Assembly (NCBI GenBank): GCA_035079385.1
Contig: JAVHKY010000013.1
Coordinates: 18,164,001 to 18,228,000, forward strand
DNA from: Aspidiotus rigidus
Lineage: Eukaryota; Arthropoda; Insecta; Hemiptera; Diaspididae
Direction of reading: 5' to 3'
Length of the DNA stretch: 64,000 bases
Part shown: piece after piece, positions 25,801 through 37,800 of the stretch
How positions within the stretch are numbered: position 1 is the first letter of the stretch
Layout: each line of letters begins with the position of its first letter
Notes under the pieces: generated by a model
Databases searched by the model: none
Told to the model about the DNA's origin: nothing
What the model saw: only the letters and a program-made list of their open reading frames with translations
Made by a program: the position numbers and the translations under genes

Positions 25801-28800
25801 GAACTAATTGTTCAGCTTAGGCTACTTCTTTCGAACACGTATATTTCACTGTACCTCTCCAACATCGATGTCTATTCTTGTTGTTAGAAGTAAAATACGA
25901 GTAGCTTTGAATATCTATGGTGCGATGCCTCGACCGGAAAAAATACCAAGAAGACTCTGATCTTTGATCTAAAGGGGAAATATTCAATTATTGATAGGTC
26001 TCGGTGTTCGCTCTATTCTGTCGTCACTTGGTTCGAGGTTCAAAATGTTTTTGAATTTTGGTGCATAGAGCGTGCAAATAATTATAATGGTATAAGGATA
26101 GATGAGATATCATCTTACGTCCTGCCTGGAGAGTTTTATGCTCGTTCACGTATTTATTAATGGTCCCAAAGGTCGAGATGCTTCCATCGCTTGCTCTCTC
26201 GAGAGCCAAGGAGAGAGCTCGAATTTTCTAAATTCTTCACTTCTATCTATCAAAAGCTTGGGTCTTAATATCCGGAGTCTTTCTTTTGGAAAAATGTTCA
26301 CGTTTGACCCTGAGAGATCCTAGGACTTGAAGAAGTTTCGATTTTCGCGCTTTGTGTTCCTATTATTAGTTGAACTTGGAAAAAATTGAAGCTCGGTCTC
26401 CTACAAAGACCGACGATTCTAGGGGACAAATCTCGAGTGTTCTGAGCCCCCAAAAAAGAGGATTTTCGAAAATTTTGTTGAGCTCCAAACACCAGTCTAG
26501 GAAAGACTTTGAAAAATTCAATTCCTGATCAGAAGGTCGTGAAAAAATTTCGGGTTCTGAAGGGATTTAGAAAAATTTCAAATTCTCAAGCCACGTATAG
26601 AAGGGACTCGAATACGATTTCAGGCTCTGAATTCCTCTGTATGACAACGAGCTTTGAACCCCTATTTGAGGGAGATTTTAGTGAAATTTCGAACTCCGAA
26701 TCCCTATCGAGAAGGGATTTAGAAAACTTTCAAGTTTTAAACCCCTTAAGAGAGTCTTGGATAAATTTCACACTCTGAATTTCTGTATTTTACTGAACAT
26801 TGAACTCCTTTCCCTGCTTAGGGACTTCAAAAAATGATCGTTTGAACCGGTCAGCGCTAAAATCGCACTTCTTAAAAAACTAACTTTACCAGTGAACTCG
26901 ATTCTCCTTCGTACAATAAGCCGGACTGATCGCTGGTCAAAAAAAAAAAAGAGAAAGGCAGAAGATATTATGGCTCCATTTTTCAACCCAAAGCAATGGA
27001 CTGATTTCCTAACTACGTCAAAAGTATCTGTAGATCGAAAAATGCTGCTTGCTAAAGTTCCTTCAGCCTTCGTTTACTTTTTTTTTTTTTTTTTTTTTTC
27101 AATGTAATTTCTCGTACACAAAACCAACGTTCTGAAAACAAATTATATTTTGAAAATATAATGTAAATAAGGTAGGAGAGATCAATTTCCTAAAAGTTAG
27201 AAGAGACACTTCCATTTCTTATTTACATTCTGTTTTCAAAATATTCATCAATTTTCAGAACTCTCCCTTCTCTTACGGGAAATTCTATTGAGGAAAAAAG
27301 TAAACAAAGACTGAAGTAACTTCAGCAAGCAGCATTTTCCATTGTTTCCATATTTTTCGTTTTTGCGCCCTTTCCAGCCAACGTCATACAAGATAATCAA
27401 GTTCACTGAACTTTACACAACGACACACTGATATTTACACGACACTTAATCAATTTTCCCAATTTCCTTATCGATTTTATCGAAAACTATTGTAGCGATC
27501 CTAGCGGTTGACCGGTTTGAATGTATATCCATATCTTACAGGAGAAGGAAAAAAAGAAGAACTGACCCTTAGAAGTATTTGGTTTTTTTTTTTACATTTT
27601 TCTGTTCCAATTTCTGCTGCTGTTTGCTTGTACTCTACTTAGATAGCTTTATTCATGCGACCAGGCCCAGTTTCTAGGATGTAAACCCTACGGCTAATCC
27701 TAATTCTCATTTTATTTTAAAATTATTTATTATATGAACTGTCAAAATACATTTACATATACTCAAGATTGGTGAAGAAAGAATTGAAACAGGAGTGACT
27801 ATGCCATGCAGTCAAGGCTAGTCAGGATATTGAAAGAATGGTTTTTCAGTTGATATATTTTGCAATGTCGCTGTATGGCGCGTTTTTTTAGTACAGTTAG
27901 CGCTTCCCTATTGGTATAAGTGCAAAGTCGATCAACATCTTTGTCGGTGGCTCTAGTTACGATCTGGTGAACTGTTTCGAGGGCCAGGTCTGTCATATTC
28001 CACGGAGCACCTGTGATTTTGCGGAATATAATGTCCTCAAATCTCTGTATAGTTTAGATGTTGCTATTTGCTACTCATACCCATAAAACGATATCTTGCT
28101 ACCAGATAGGACATACCACCATGACCTAAAGCAACGTTTTGTCTGGGAGTGAAAGAGAACTATTGGCGCGGATTATAGGGGCTTCCATAAATTACGTGAG
28201 GCATTTTTCGGGGGGAGGGGGTCCAGCCAAGTCTCACCAGAACTCAAGTGAGGGGGAGGAGGGGTGCCGACAAATCTTTTATTCTCATACAAATACATTC
28301 TAAAATATTGCTAAACTGGCTTAAATTTAATAAAGACTAGTCCTTTTTGAATAGGTATAAAATGTGATCAAGAAAATTACGTTTTTTTAATAGATAAACG
28401 CAATTAAGCACAGATAAACGTATTTAAAGCAAAAATACACGTGTCGGAAAATCTCACGCGAGATAAGAGGGGGGGGGGGGGGTCGAAAAATCACAAAAAT
28501 CGCCTCACGTAATTTATAGACGCCCCCTATCCAGTGCATTTTTAGGAAAGTTCTCTCTTTTTCTGAATGTGAGTTTTCCAGTTCAACTTGCTATCCAGAT
28601 GTGAAGTTCATTATATTGATGGTTGTTGGATTATATCCATGGGCAACGAGTTCGAAGTCCACTCGAATCGTCTTCCCTGCGTTTATCTCGATTTTCACAA
28701 TGGAGTACAAAATTTTATAGCAAAGCTGCTAATCCGCGGATCAGTGTTTTAGCGTAGTTTGATTTACCTACCTCCGCAAAGGAGACGGGGAGTGCTGGGA

Positions 28801-31800
28801 AAATCTATTTTTGGAATTGAGACTGAAAAAAGTAGTTTCCAAGTAAGAACAGCAGGGTGTCTACCGTCCCTATAAATCCAATAAACCCTATAAAAGCTCG
28901 ATATTTGAAAAATGGTCCACTAAACCCAATAAAAAGTCTATTAATTTCATTTCTGACCCAATAAATAAAAAAAATTCAAATTCAAACTCCTAGGTTGAGT
29001 AGGTTTTTTTCTGTAATTTTGATGGTATTTTAAGGCGAATTTTCAAGTCTAGAGAAGGTGCGGACCCTCTGACACCGCCCCCCCCCCGATGGTTTTGTGG
29101 AACACCCTTTGAGCTTGAAGAGCCCTGTAAAAATCCGATATTTTCAATTTTTAAATTTGGTAGACACCCTCAAGATCCAGTGGCAACGTGAGATAAAAAA
29201 TGTTGAAGCTGTATTCAAATACCTTCTATAGGTGATACATTCATAGCTCGGCCCTGGAGGGACAATTTGAGAGGATACGGTTGAAGCAGTGATTATGTGA
29301 ATGAGATAAATGTGGATTTTCACTTAGTATCGAAACGGATGCGTGATCCAATAATGCGACTACAAGAATCTCCATAAAGATATATCATACTTCTAGATTG
29401 GCTGTTGAGCGAAAGATGCATTGGCGCGGATCATCCAATGCATTTCTTGGAAAATGTGAGCAGTTCTCTCTTTTTCTGAATGTGAGTCTCCAGTTCGGCT
29501 TGCTTTTCAGATGTGAACCTCAATGGTTGGGTCATATCCATAAACGACGAGTGTACTCGCGCTGTCTTCCCTGTGTTTCTCTTGATTTTCACAAAGGATC
29601 GCTTGATGTGGTACAAAATTGAATGGTAAAGCTGCTTACACGCGGATCAGAATTTTAGCGCATTTTGAGCTAGGAAACGAGGGGTCCTGGGCAAATCTAT
29701 TTTTGGAATTGAGACTGAAAAGTAGTTTTCAAGTAAGAACACAGGGTATCTACCGTCCCTATAAATCCAATAAACCCTATAAAAGCTCGATATTTGAAAA
29801 ATGGTCCACTAAACCCAATAAAAAGTCTATTAATTTCATTTCTGACCCAATAAATAGAAAAAAATTCGAATTCGAACTCCTAGGTTGAGTAGGTTTTTTT
29901 CTGTAATTTTGGTGGTATTTTAAGGCGAATTTTCAAGTCCAGAGAAGGTAGGGACCCTTCTGACACCGCCCCCCGGGCTACACCACTGAAATTATGGTTT
30001 TGTGGAACACCCTTCGAGCTTCAAGAGCCCTGTAAAAATCTGATATTTTTAAATTTGGTAGTCACCCTCAAGATTCAGTGGCAACGTGAGATAAAAAATG
30101 TTGAAGCTGTATTCAAATACCTTCTATAGGTGATATATTCATAGCTCGGCCCTGGAGGGACAATTTGAGAGGATACGGTTGAAGCAGTGATTATGTGAAT
30201 GAGATAAATATGGATTTTCACTTAGTATCGAAACGGATGCGTGATCCAATAATGCGACTACAAGAATCTCCATAAAGATATATCATATTTCTAGATTGGC
30301 TGTTGAGCGAAAGATGCATTGGTGCGGATCATCCAATGCATTTCTTGGAAAATGTGAGCAGTTCTCTCTTTTTCTGAATGTGAGTCTCCAGTTCGGCTTG
30401 CTTTTCAGATGTGAACCTCAATGGTTGGGTCATATCCATAAACGACGAGTGTACTCGCGCTGTCTTCCCTGTGTTTCTCTTGATTTTCACAAGGGATCGC
30501 TTGATGTGGTACAAAATTGAATGGTAAAGCTGCTTATACGCGGATCAGAATTTTAGCGCATTTTGAGCTAGGAAACGAGGGGTCCTGGGCAAATCTATTT
30601 CTGGAATTGAGACTGGAAAGTAGTTTTCGAGTAACGTGAAAGAAACTGTACCCAAATACCTTCTATGAAGGATAGATTCATAGCTTGGCCCTGGAGTTAC
30701 TATTTGAGAGGCTTCTGCGAGTGAGATAAATGTGAATTTTCATTGCGAGATCCTAGAGTATAGTCTTCGACACAGATCCGAGTCTTCTTTGCTCAACAAT
30801 AAAGAGGAATACTCCGACGTGGAGTAAAAAAATGCAAACCGCAGAAAAAATGAAAATACGACGAGCGCTTTCGGTTAAACAACCATCTTCGAGCCTGAAA
30901 TGAAAGCAACTGACGAACAAAAGAGAAGAACGAGGTATTAAGATCGTCCAAACGAGAAATCACGGTGTGAGTCATAAACAAGTTCGATCAGGCCATCTTC
31001 CGGAATATACGAATTAAGAACAGTGATACCGTCAGTGTTGAGATGACGAATTATCTCTATATTCTCGAGGGCGATACGCTTACGGTAGGAATTCTCCTTA
31101 TGGAGGAGCTTTCCGGATCCCTCACGGAAGCTGTGGCCACTGTTTATTAAGTGATCGGCAAAAGCTGACTCCCCCAAGTGTCCCTTTTTCCAAGACTTCA
31201 GGTGCTCAGCTACTCGAACTTTCATTTGGCGGCTGGTCTCACCAATATAAAAGCCTCCACAATCCTCACACTCCAACTTATACACACCACTCCTCTCATC
31301 AACAGGTATGGGGTCCTTCAGTCTCACAAACAACCTCTTGACTGTGGTAGGGTTGTAAAACGCGGGTCTGAAGCCAAACGGGCGAAGGGCCCGAACCAAT
31401 TGCTGGGAGAACTTCCCCAAGAAAGGGAGACTGATCCAACGCAAACGGCGATCACGGATCGTGTCTCGGGGGAGGGAGGTGGTGGAATCCAGGAGGCCCC
31501 TCGTAACTTTCCTCCGAACCATCACGTCAACATCAACATTGACCCCATTCACTCTGGCCAGGTGTTTTATTGTGATTAACTCTTTCTTGAAGGCAGACTG
31601 ACTCAAAGGAATACGAGTCAGTCTGTGAACTAGGCTATGAAAAGCAGCCATCTTGTGAGCAACAGGACCGAACGAACCACCGTGGACTAAAACATCGGTC
31701 GTAGTATCTTTCCTGTAAATTCCAAACTTATGGATACCGTCTATTATAGAGATCGATAAATCCAAAAAGTTAATGGAAAATACCCCTATTTCCAACGTAA

Positions 31801-34800
31801 ATTTGATGGAAGGGTACCAGGAATTGAGATACCTCAGAAACTCACCAAGGAGATCTGGGTGACCAGTCCAGGTACATAGAACGTCATCAACGTACCTGTG
31901 CCAATAATGAATATGATTAAGTAACACCTGGTTCGAGGAAAAGAGGTCAAGTTCAAACTTAGACATGAAGATTTCGGATATGAGAGAGCCTAGTGGTGAT
32001 CCAATGGGGATCCCTACTTCGTCAGGGAACTCGAAAAATTTCCCTTCAAATTTACAATAGTTAGGGGACCAGCAAGTATTAAGAAGATCGAAGAATTCGT
32101 GAAGCTCATTATGAGGAATGTTGGCTTTGACGAGTAGCTCACCCATACGCTGGATAGTAGCAGCCTTAGGAATATTCGGGAACAAACCAACAACATCAAA
32201 CGAGCAGATGGTCGTTCCCGGGGGAAGGCTTACATCCTTGAGGACGTCAGTTAAAGAGGCCGAATTCAAGACCGAATGAGGGGATTCAAAATCAATACGA
32301 TTTTTGAACCAACGGTCAAGGAATTTAGCAAGGAGGTAGGTAGGAGAGGAAACGAAAGAAACAACGGGTCGCATCGGGGTATTGTTCTTATGCACTTTAG
32401 GCAGCCCGTACAAGAGGGGGGGTGTGGGGTTAGAAACGAGGAGGGCTTTTTTCAAAGCAGGAGTTTTGATAACAGCCTCACTCCTGTTGATGACACACCT
32501 AACTTCTTTGACGTGCTTGGGAAACCTGAAATCCTCACTCTCTTTAGCACCACACTGCTGTAGGACTTCATGGACCTTAGAAGAATAGGCCGATCTCTCC
32601 ATCACTACAACAGCGTTGCCCTTGTCAGCCTTAGTGACGATCAAATCTCCCTCTTTCATCTTCCTCCTTAGACCCTGAATCACTCCTCCCAATTTATTAC
32701 TCATGCGAGGGAGGGGGTTATTACGGACTAATTCGGCACAGACTTTCTGGGTATTAAAACCAGGACCAATCTTAACCGCAAGATCCGCAACAACATTCGC
32801 CAAGGTTTCATCATTCTTGAGGGGAGGCATACTGAACTTCAAACCTTTCTCAAGGAGGGATGTTTCGTCACTATTGAACACTACCTGACTATTATTTATG
32901 AGGGGAGGATGGAATTTATGAACGACAACACCATCACTCACCCCCTCCTCAACCACCTCCTCATTAACCGTCATTAGGGAGGACAGCTTCTTATTTTTCC
33001 TCTCCTTCAACTTCGCCTCAAACTTCCGACACTTTTCATTGACGTCCCTCATAAAGTAATCCAACTCAAGGGGGAGGAGCATGCCGGAGAGTCTCGAATG
33101 GACCATAAGGTTTAATCTGGTCGTGATATTAAATTTACCATACCATCTTCGCAACTCTGTTCTGATCCACTTCTCCCTTCGTGTCTTCTTTGCTCAATTA
33201 GTCGTAGCTCAAGCTGCATTCTTAACTGAATCGCCTCATCAACGATCAGTTCACTTTTCTCCTGCAGGACAGGTGTGAAGCTTCAATCTGGCGAGTCCGT
33301 GCAGCGTTCGATTTTATACGCGTGGAAGCATCGGTGCTCTATGAACGGCGAGCAAATTAAAATAAGCGATTGTAGCGGTTTTATTCGCCCTTCTCTATAT
33401 TTTTTCTCCGCTTCCTTCCTTATCGCATTGTTCGACATTGTATATTTACTGTAGTATCATACGGTCTTTTCCGTTTTTTCTTTCTTTCTTTCTTTCATGC
33501 CATTTGTATGCGCGCTCGCGCCGTTCGCGATCATTCTGTACTTTGTCTTCCTCATGCACTCTCGCATTGTCTGATTTTCGATGTAATTCCATGTAGTGTA
33601 ACAAGTTGGTGTACGCTGCAACGTTGCCGGACCTAATCGAGTTTCCTGGATGAGTGGGAAATACCTCACACAATTGATGAAATATTCTTCGATACAACAA
33701 TATCGAAGAATTCTTACGTCATTATTATTCGCCGAGAATTCGTGTTCGTAGGAGTTTTTTTTTTTTTTTTTTTCAATGCAGAAAAATAAACTTCGTCTCT
33801 GCGGGGTACCCCTTTATACAGATGCATTGGCTAATATCGGTACAATACGACTGCACTCGTATAGAGTATGGTGGCATAAAAGTATTATTTTATTTACGTG
33901 CAGATGGAATTTAATCTAGGTTTTGCCGAGCTGGAATGCCGAGCGTTTCATTGTTTTCTGCTCTGTCCTCGAAGAGAGTGAATGAACTACTACGTGGAAA
34001 AGCGGAAGTTTATCGTGCCTAATTGGTCGCTACTCGAGCCTGTGTATATTCTGTAGGCGTTGGTACGCGGTTGTGAATCCTGAGTGTCCTCTCCCTCTCT
34101 CTCTGTCTCTGTAGTCTCGTCAGCGTCCGACAGCATTTTTAGGTTGATACCTGTACATCGTGAGACAGATTATACCTTCTCGACCGGTGTCACCTGCCCT
34201 TTTTTTCATTGACAAAAATTTGGCCGTTTTCTCGTCGCTGGAAGTGGCCACGGCACTTCTCTACTCCGAACGCGAAGACACGACGTGCTTAACAGGGTGT
34301 TTAGTGACACCGCCGCACCCACTTTCTAAGTTGTCAGGGGCTAGGGGTAATGTTACGGGTGTGCGCTATTATTACCATTCGTGTATATTACCGAAATTTT
34401 TACCAAGGCTACCCGTCTAAACGAATAGTATTCGCTACGTTCGGGAAACCGGTTTCTCATACTATGTGTACGCGTGCGTTCAAAATGATTTTTTTTTTTT
34501 TTCAGTTAATTTTTCAACCAATACTTGCGTACGAATACAATATAATGTAGTAAAGACATCAACACGCTAACACTTTTTTCTTCTTCTTCGGGATAGAATT
34601 CTTCGTCGGTCAGGATTTCGTGTTGGTCTGCTTGATAGTTCTGTATGTGTAACAACAATCTGTATACAGTACTGTATATCATTGTAATACTTCATTATGG
34701 TATTATAGAAGATGGGCTCTCGTTAGCGTGGGGCGAAGAGAGGAGACCCGAGCACAGAGAAAGAGGAGAAATGAAATCCGGTTTGGAAAAAAATTTTTCG

Positions 34801-37800
34801 AGGAAGGAAATTTTTACGTACGTATGCATTATACATGTGTACGTACTGTTGTGGTCTTTTTTTTTTTTTTTCTTTGTTGCTATAGCGTACACCCGTCTTC
34901 ATTACCGTGCCAACGTACTTCAAGTTTACGTACGGTACATAATATTATTCGTATAAATAAATTATTTTTTAACAAAATAATATTCGTAGCACTCGGAAGG
35001 GTTTCTTTCGTGTTCCATGCGGTACCACTCTCTCGCGCCGAGTGCTCCCATCGATTTTAATGTATATAAATTTTCGGGCCATTTGCTTCACCGTACAATA
35101 TACATACAACAGTAGCACACCACAACTAATACACTCTCTGTCTTATAGGTCATTCACGTTCTATACGGCATTAACGACTTCGATGATGATTTTCTCGAAG
35201 GGTATAATTGTGTTCCAGAACGAGTTCTTCTAATGTACGTTTCTTGTAGGCGTCGTTTGTTGGTTATTTTCATTTCAATTCAAGATGCACCAGCGCGCGT
35301 GTCAACTCCTATATGATATGTCGGTATCATTTCCTGGCCGATTAAGTTGCACACGTATTTGGTTTTCTTCCGTCGTAGAGTTTTAGATTTGTATATACGA
35401 GTCTTCGAACAGAAGGAGACACTATCGGCTAGCGTACTAGTGGGTCAGAAAATATTTTGATCGTCGATGAAATATAGATCGGACCGCCGACAGATATTCA
35501 TCGGTCGGGCTGCCGAATAAACTGAGTGTATTTGTGACGCTGGATTCACACTGAGTATTGGAAATATTTTTGTTGACAACATTTCCTCACCGATTGCGTT
35601 TGGATCAATGTTGTGTAACACTTTGACAGCATGTTTGCAACACCATTGCAGTGTAAATCCGCCTTGATTTTATGTGAATTAATTTATTCGTCATACTGTT
35701 GTTCTTCTGATCATGATCGATTAAAAGGGATTGCTGGTTGATATTATATCGTCTCTGAATCTAAACGTCCTACGTTAGGTCCCAAATAGAAAAAATTGAC
35801 TTGACTTACATGGCCTAAGCCTGCGCCATTCAAGTCCTGTCGGAGATTTTAGTAAAAGATTGGGAGTGCTCGGAATTGATCTCTTAATCTTCATCATACG
35901 GCTCTTCTTCTTCAGATTATCGAATTTTATTACAGATATTTTTTGGACGTTTGAAAGTGTTTAGTTTGGAATTGATCTCCCAGATCTCCACTTCTCTCCG
36001 CTGGGCACCTTTTCTACCTGAGCCTTTGACGGACATATTTCCCCCCCTCTCTCTCTTTTGTCCCGATGATCCACGACCTTTCGGTGATTTCCATTGACGG
36101 TAGTCTCGGTCTAGCACATATTTCCTGCTTACTTGGTCTATATTTGGCACGCATATTATTGCTGGACTCGTGCCCTCAGCTTCCAACGGTATCAACCCCT
36201 GTCCTCCCCTCTCAGGGTGTCTATCGGTCAAGTAAGTCAAGTAAATCAGGTAAGAGTCAAGTATTTGATAAAAGGTCAAGTAAACAAGTAAAAGTCAAGT
36301 ATCTTCATTAACGGTCAAGTAAAAATGGGAAAAATGACAAAAACTTTTGAAAAAAGCAAAAAGAAAACTCATTGGTTCTCTAACAAAATTGAACGAGGGA
36401 TGGCCGGAAACCTGTTTTTTGGGGTACGTGGGATCTGAAAAATGTAGATTGTGACGTCACAGGCCCCACCCCAAGCTATATATGATAGGAAGGACTTGAA
36501 ATCGCCGAGCTCCGAGCTTTGTCGGATGGCGGACGTTTTTTGTCGCCCCCCCCCCATTAAAACAGGGTGCCTGTTCCTTTTCTACCTAAGCCTTGGACGG
36601 ACATATTTGCCCTCTCTCTCTTTTGTCCCGATGATCCACGACCTTTCGGTGATTTCCATTGACGGTAGTCTCGGTCTAGCACATATTTCCTGCTTACTTG
36701 GTCTATATTTGGCACGCATATTATTGCTGGACTCGTGCCCTCAGCTTCCAACGGTATCAACCCCTGTCCTCCCCTCTCAGGGTGTCTATCGGTCAAGTAA
36801 GTCAAGTAAATCAGGTAAAAGTCAAGTATTTGATAAAAGGTCAAATAAACAAGTAAAAGTCAAGTATCTTCATTAACGGTCAAGTAAAAATGGGAAAAAT
36901 GATGAAAACTTTTGAAAAAAGCAAAAAAAAAAACTCATTGGTTCTCTAACGGAGTTGAACGAGGGGTGGCCGAAAACCTGTTTTTTGGGGTACGTGGGAT
37001 CTGAAAAATGTAGATTGTGACGTCACCGGCCCCACTCCCAAACTATATATGATAGGAAGGACTTAAAATTGCCGAGCTCCGAGTTTTGTCGGATGGCGGA
37101 CGTTTCTTGTCGCCGCTCCCCCCCCCCCCCCCCAATAAAACATGTTGCCTGTTCCTTTTCTACCTAAGCCTTGGACGGACATATTTCCCCCCTCTCTCTC
37201 TTTTGTCCCGATGATCCACGACCTTTCGGTGATTTCCATTGACGGTAGTCTCGGTCTAGCACTTATTTCCTGCTTACTTGGCCTATATTTGGCACGCAAA
37301 TTATTGCTGGACTCGTGCCCTCAGCTTCCAGCGGTATCAACCCCTGTCCTCCCCTCTCAGGGTGTCTATCGCTCAAGTAAGTCAAGTAAATCAAGAAAAA
37401 GTCAAGTATTTGATAAAAGGTCAAGTAAACAAGTAAAAGTCAAGTATCTTCGTTAACGGTCAAGTAAAAATGGGAAAAATGATAAAAACTTTTGAAAAAA
37501 GCAAAAAGAGAACTCATTGGTTCTCTAACGGAGTTAAACGAGGGGTGGCCGGAAATCTGTTTTTTGGGGTACGTGGGATCTGAAAAATGTAGATTGTGAC
37601 GTCACAGGCCTCACCCCCAAGCTATATATGATAGGAAGGACTTAAAATTGCCGAGCTCCGAGCTTTGTCGGATGGCGGACGTTTTTTGTCGTCGCTTCCC
37701 CCTCAATAAAACAGCTCGCCTGGTCCTTTTCTACCTAAGCCTTGGACGGGCATATTTCCCCTCTCTCTCTTTTGTCCCGATGATCCACGACCTTTCGGTG

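Larger units (their letters stand above)
28141..30780 (-). repeat. Tandem triplication of a 0.9-kb segment containing LINE sequence
   Basis: Three head-to-tail units start near 28160, 29400 and 30296 (898 bp between the last two; the first is longer because of a MITE). Each carries a minus-strand stretch of Jockey-type LINE (LETHIQKKRELLTF-KKCIG in units 2 and 3). Units 1 and 2 then have the hAT-like insert and a conserved 225-bp tail. Unit 3 lacks that insert and is truncated near 30780, next to the Penelope-like element. Units 2 and 3 differ by few bases where they align, so their duplication is the youngest. Confidence 0.85.

Noticed and set aside
30797..30930. Hammerhead ribozyme in the Penelope 3' region
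   Set aside because: Some Penelope elements carry one, and CTGACGA occurs on the opposite strand, but the matching GAAA core in correct order and stems is absent on either strand.
33155..33290. Upstream coding exon of Penelope element 1 joined by a frameshift
   Set aside because: The stretch is open and helical, but the exact 15-bp flanking repeat is better explained as a target-site duplication; kept as an alternative.
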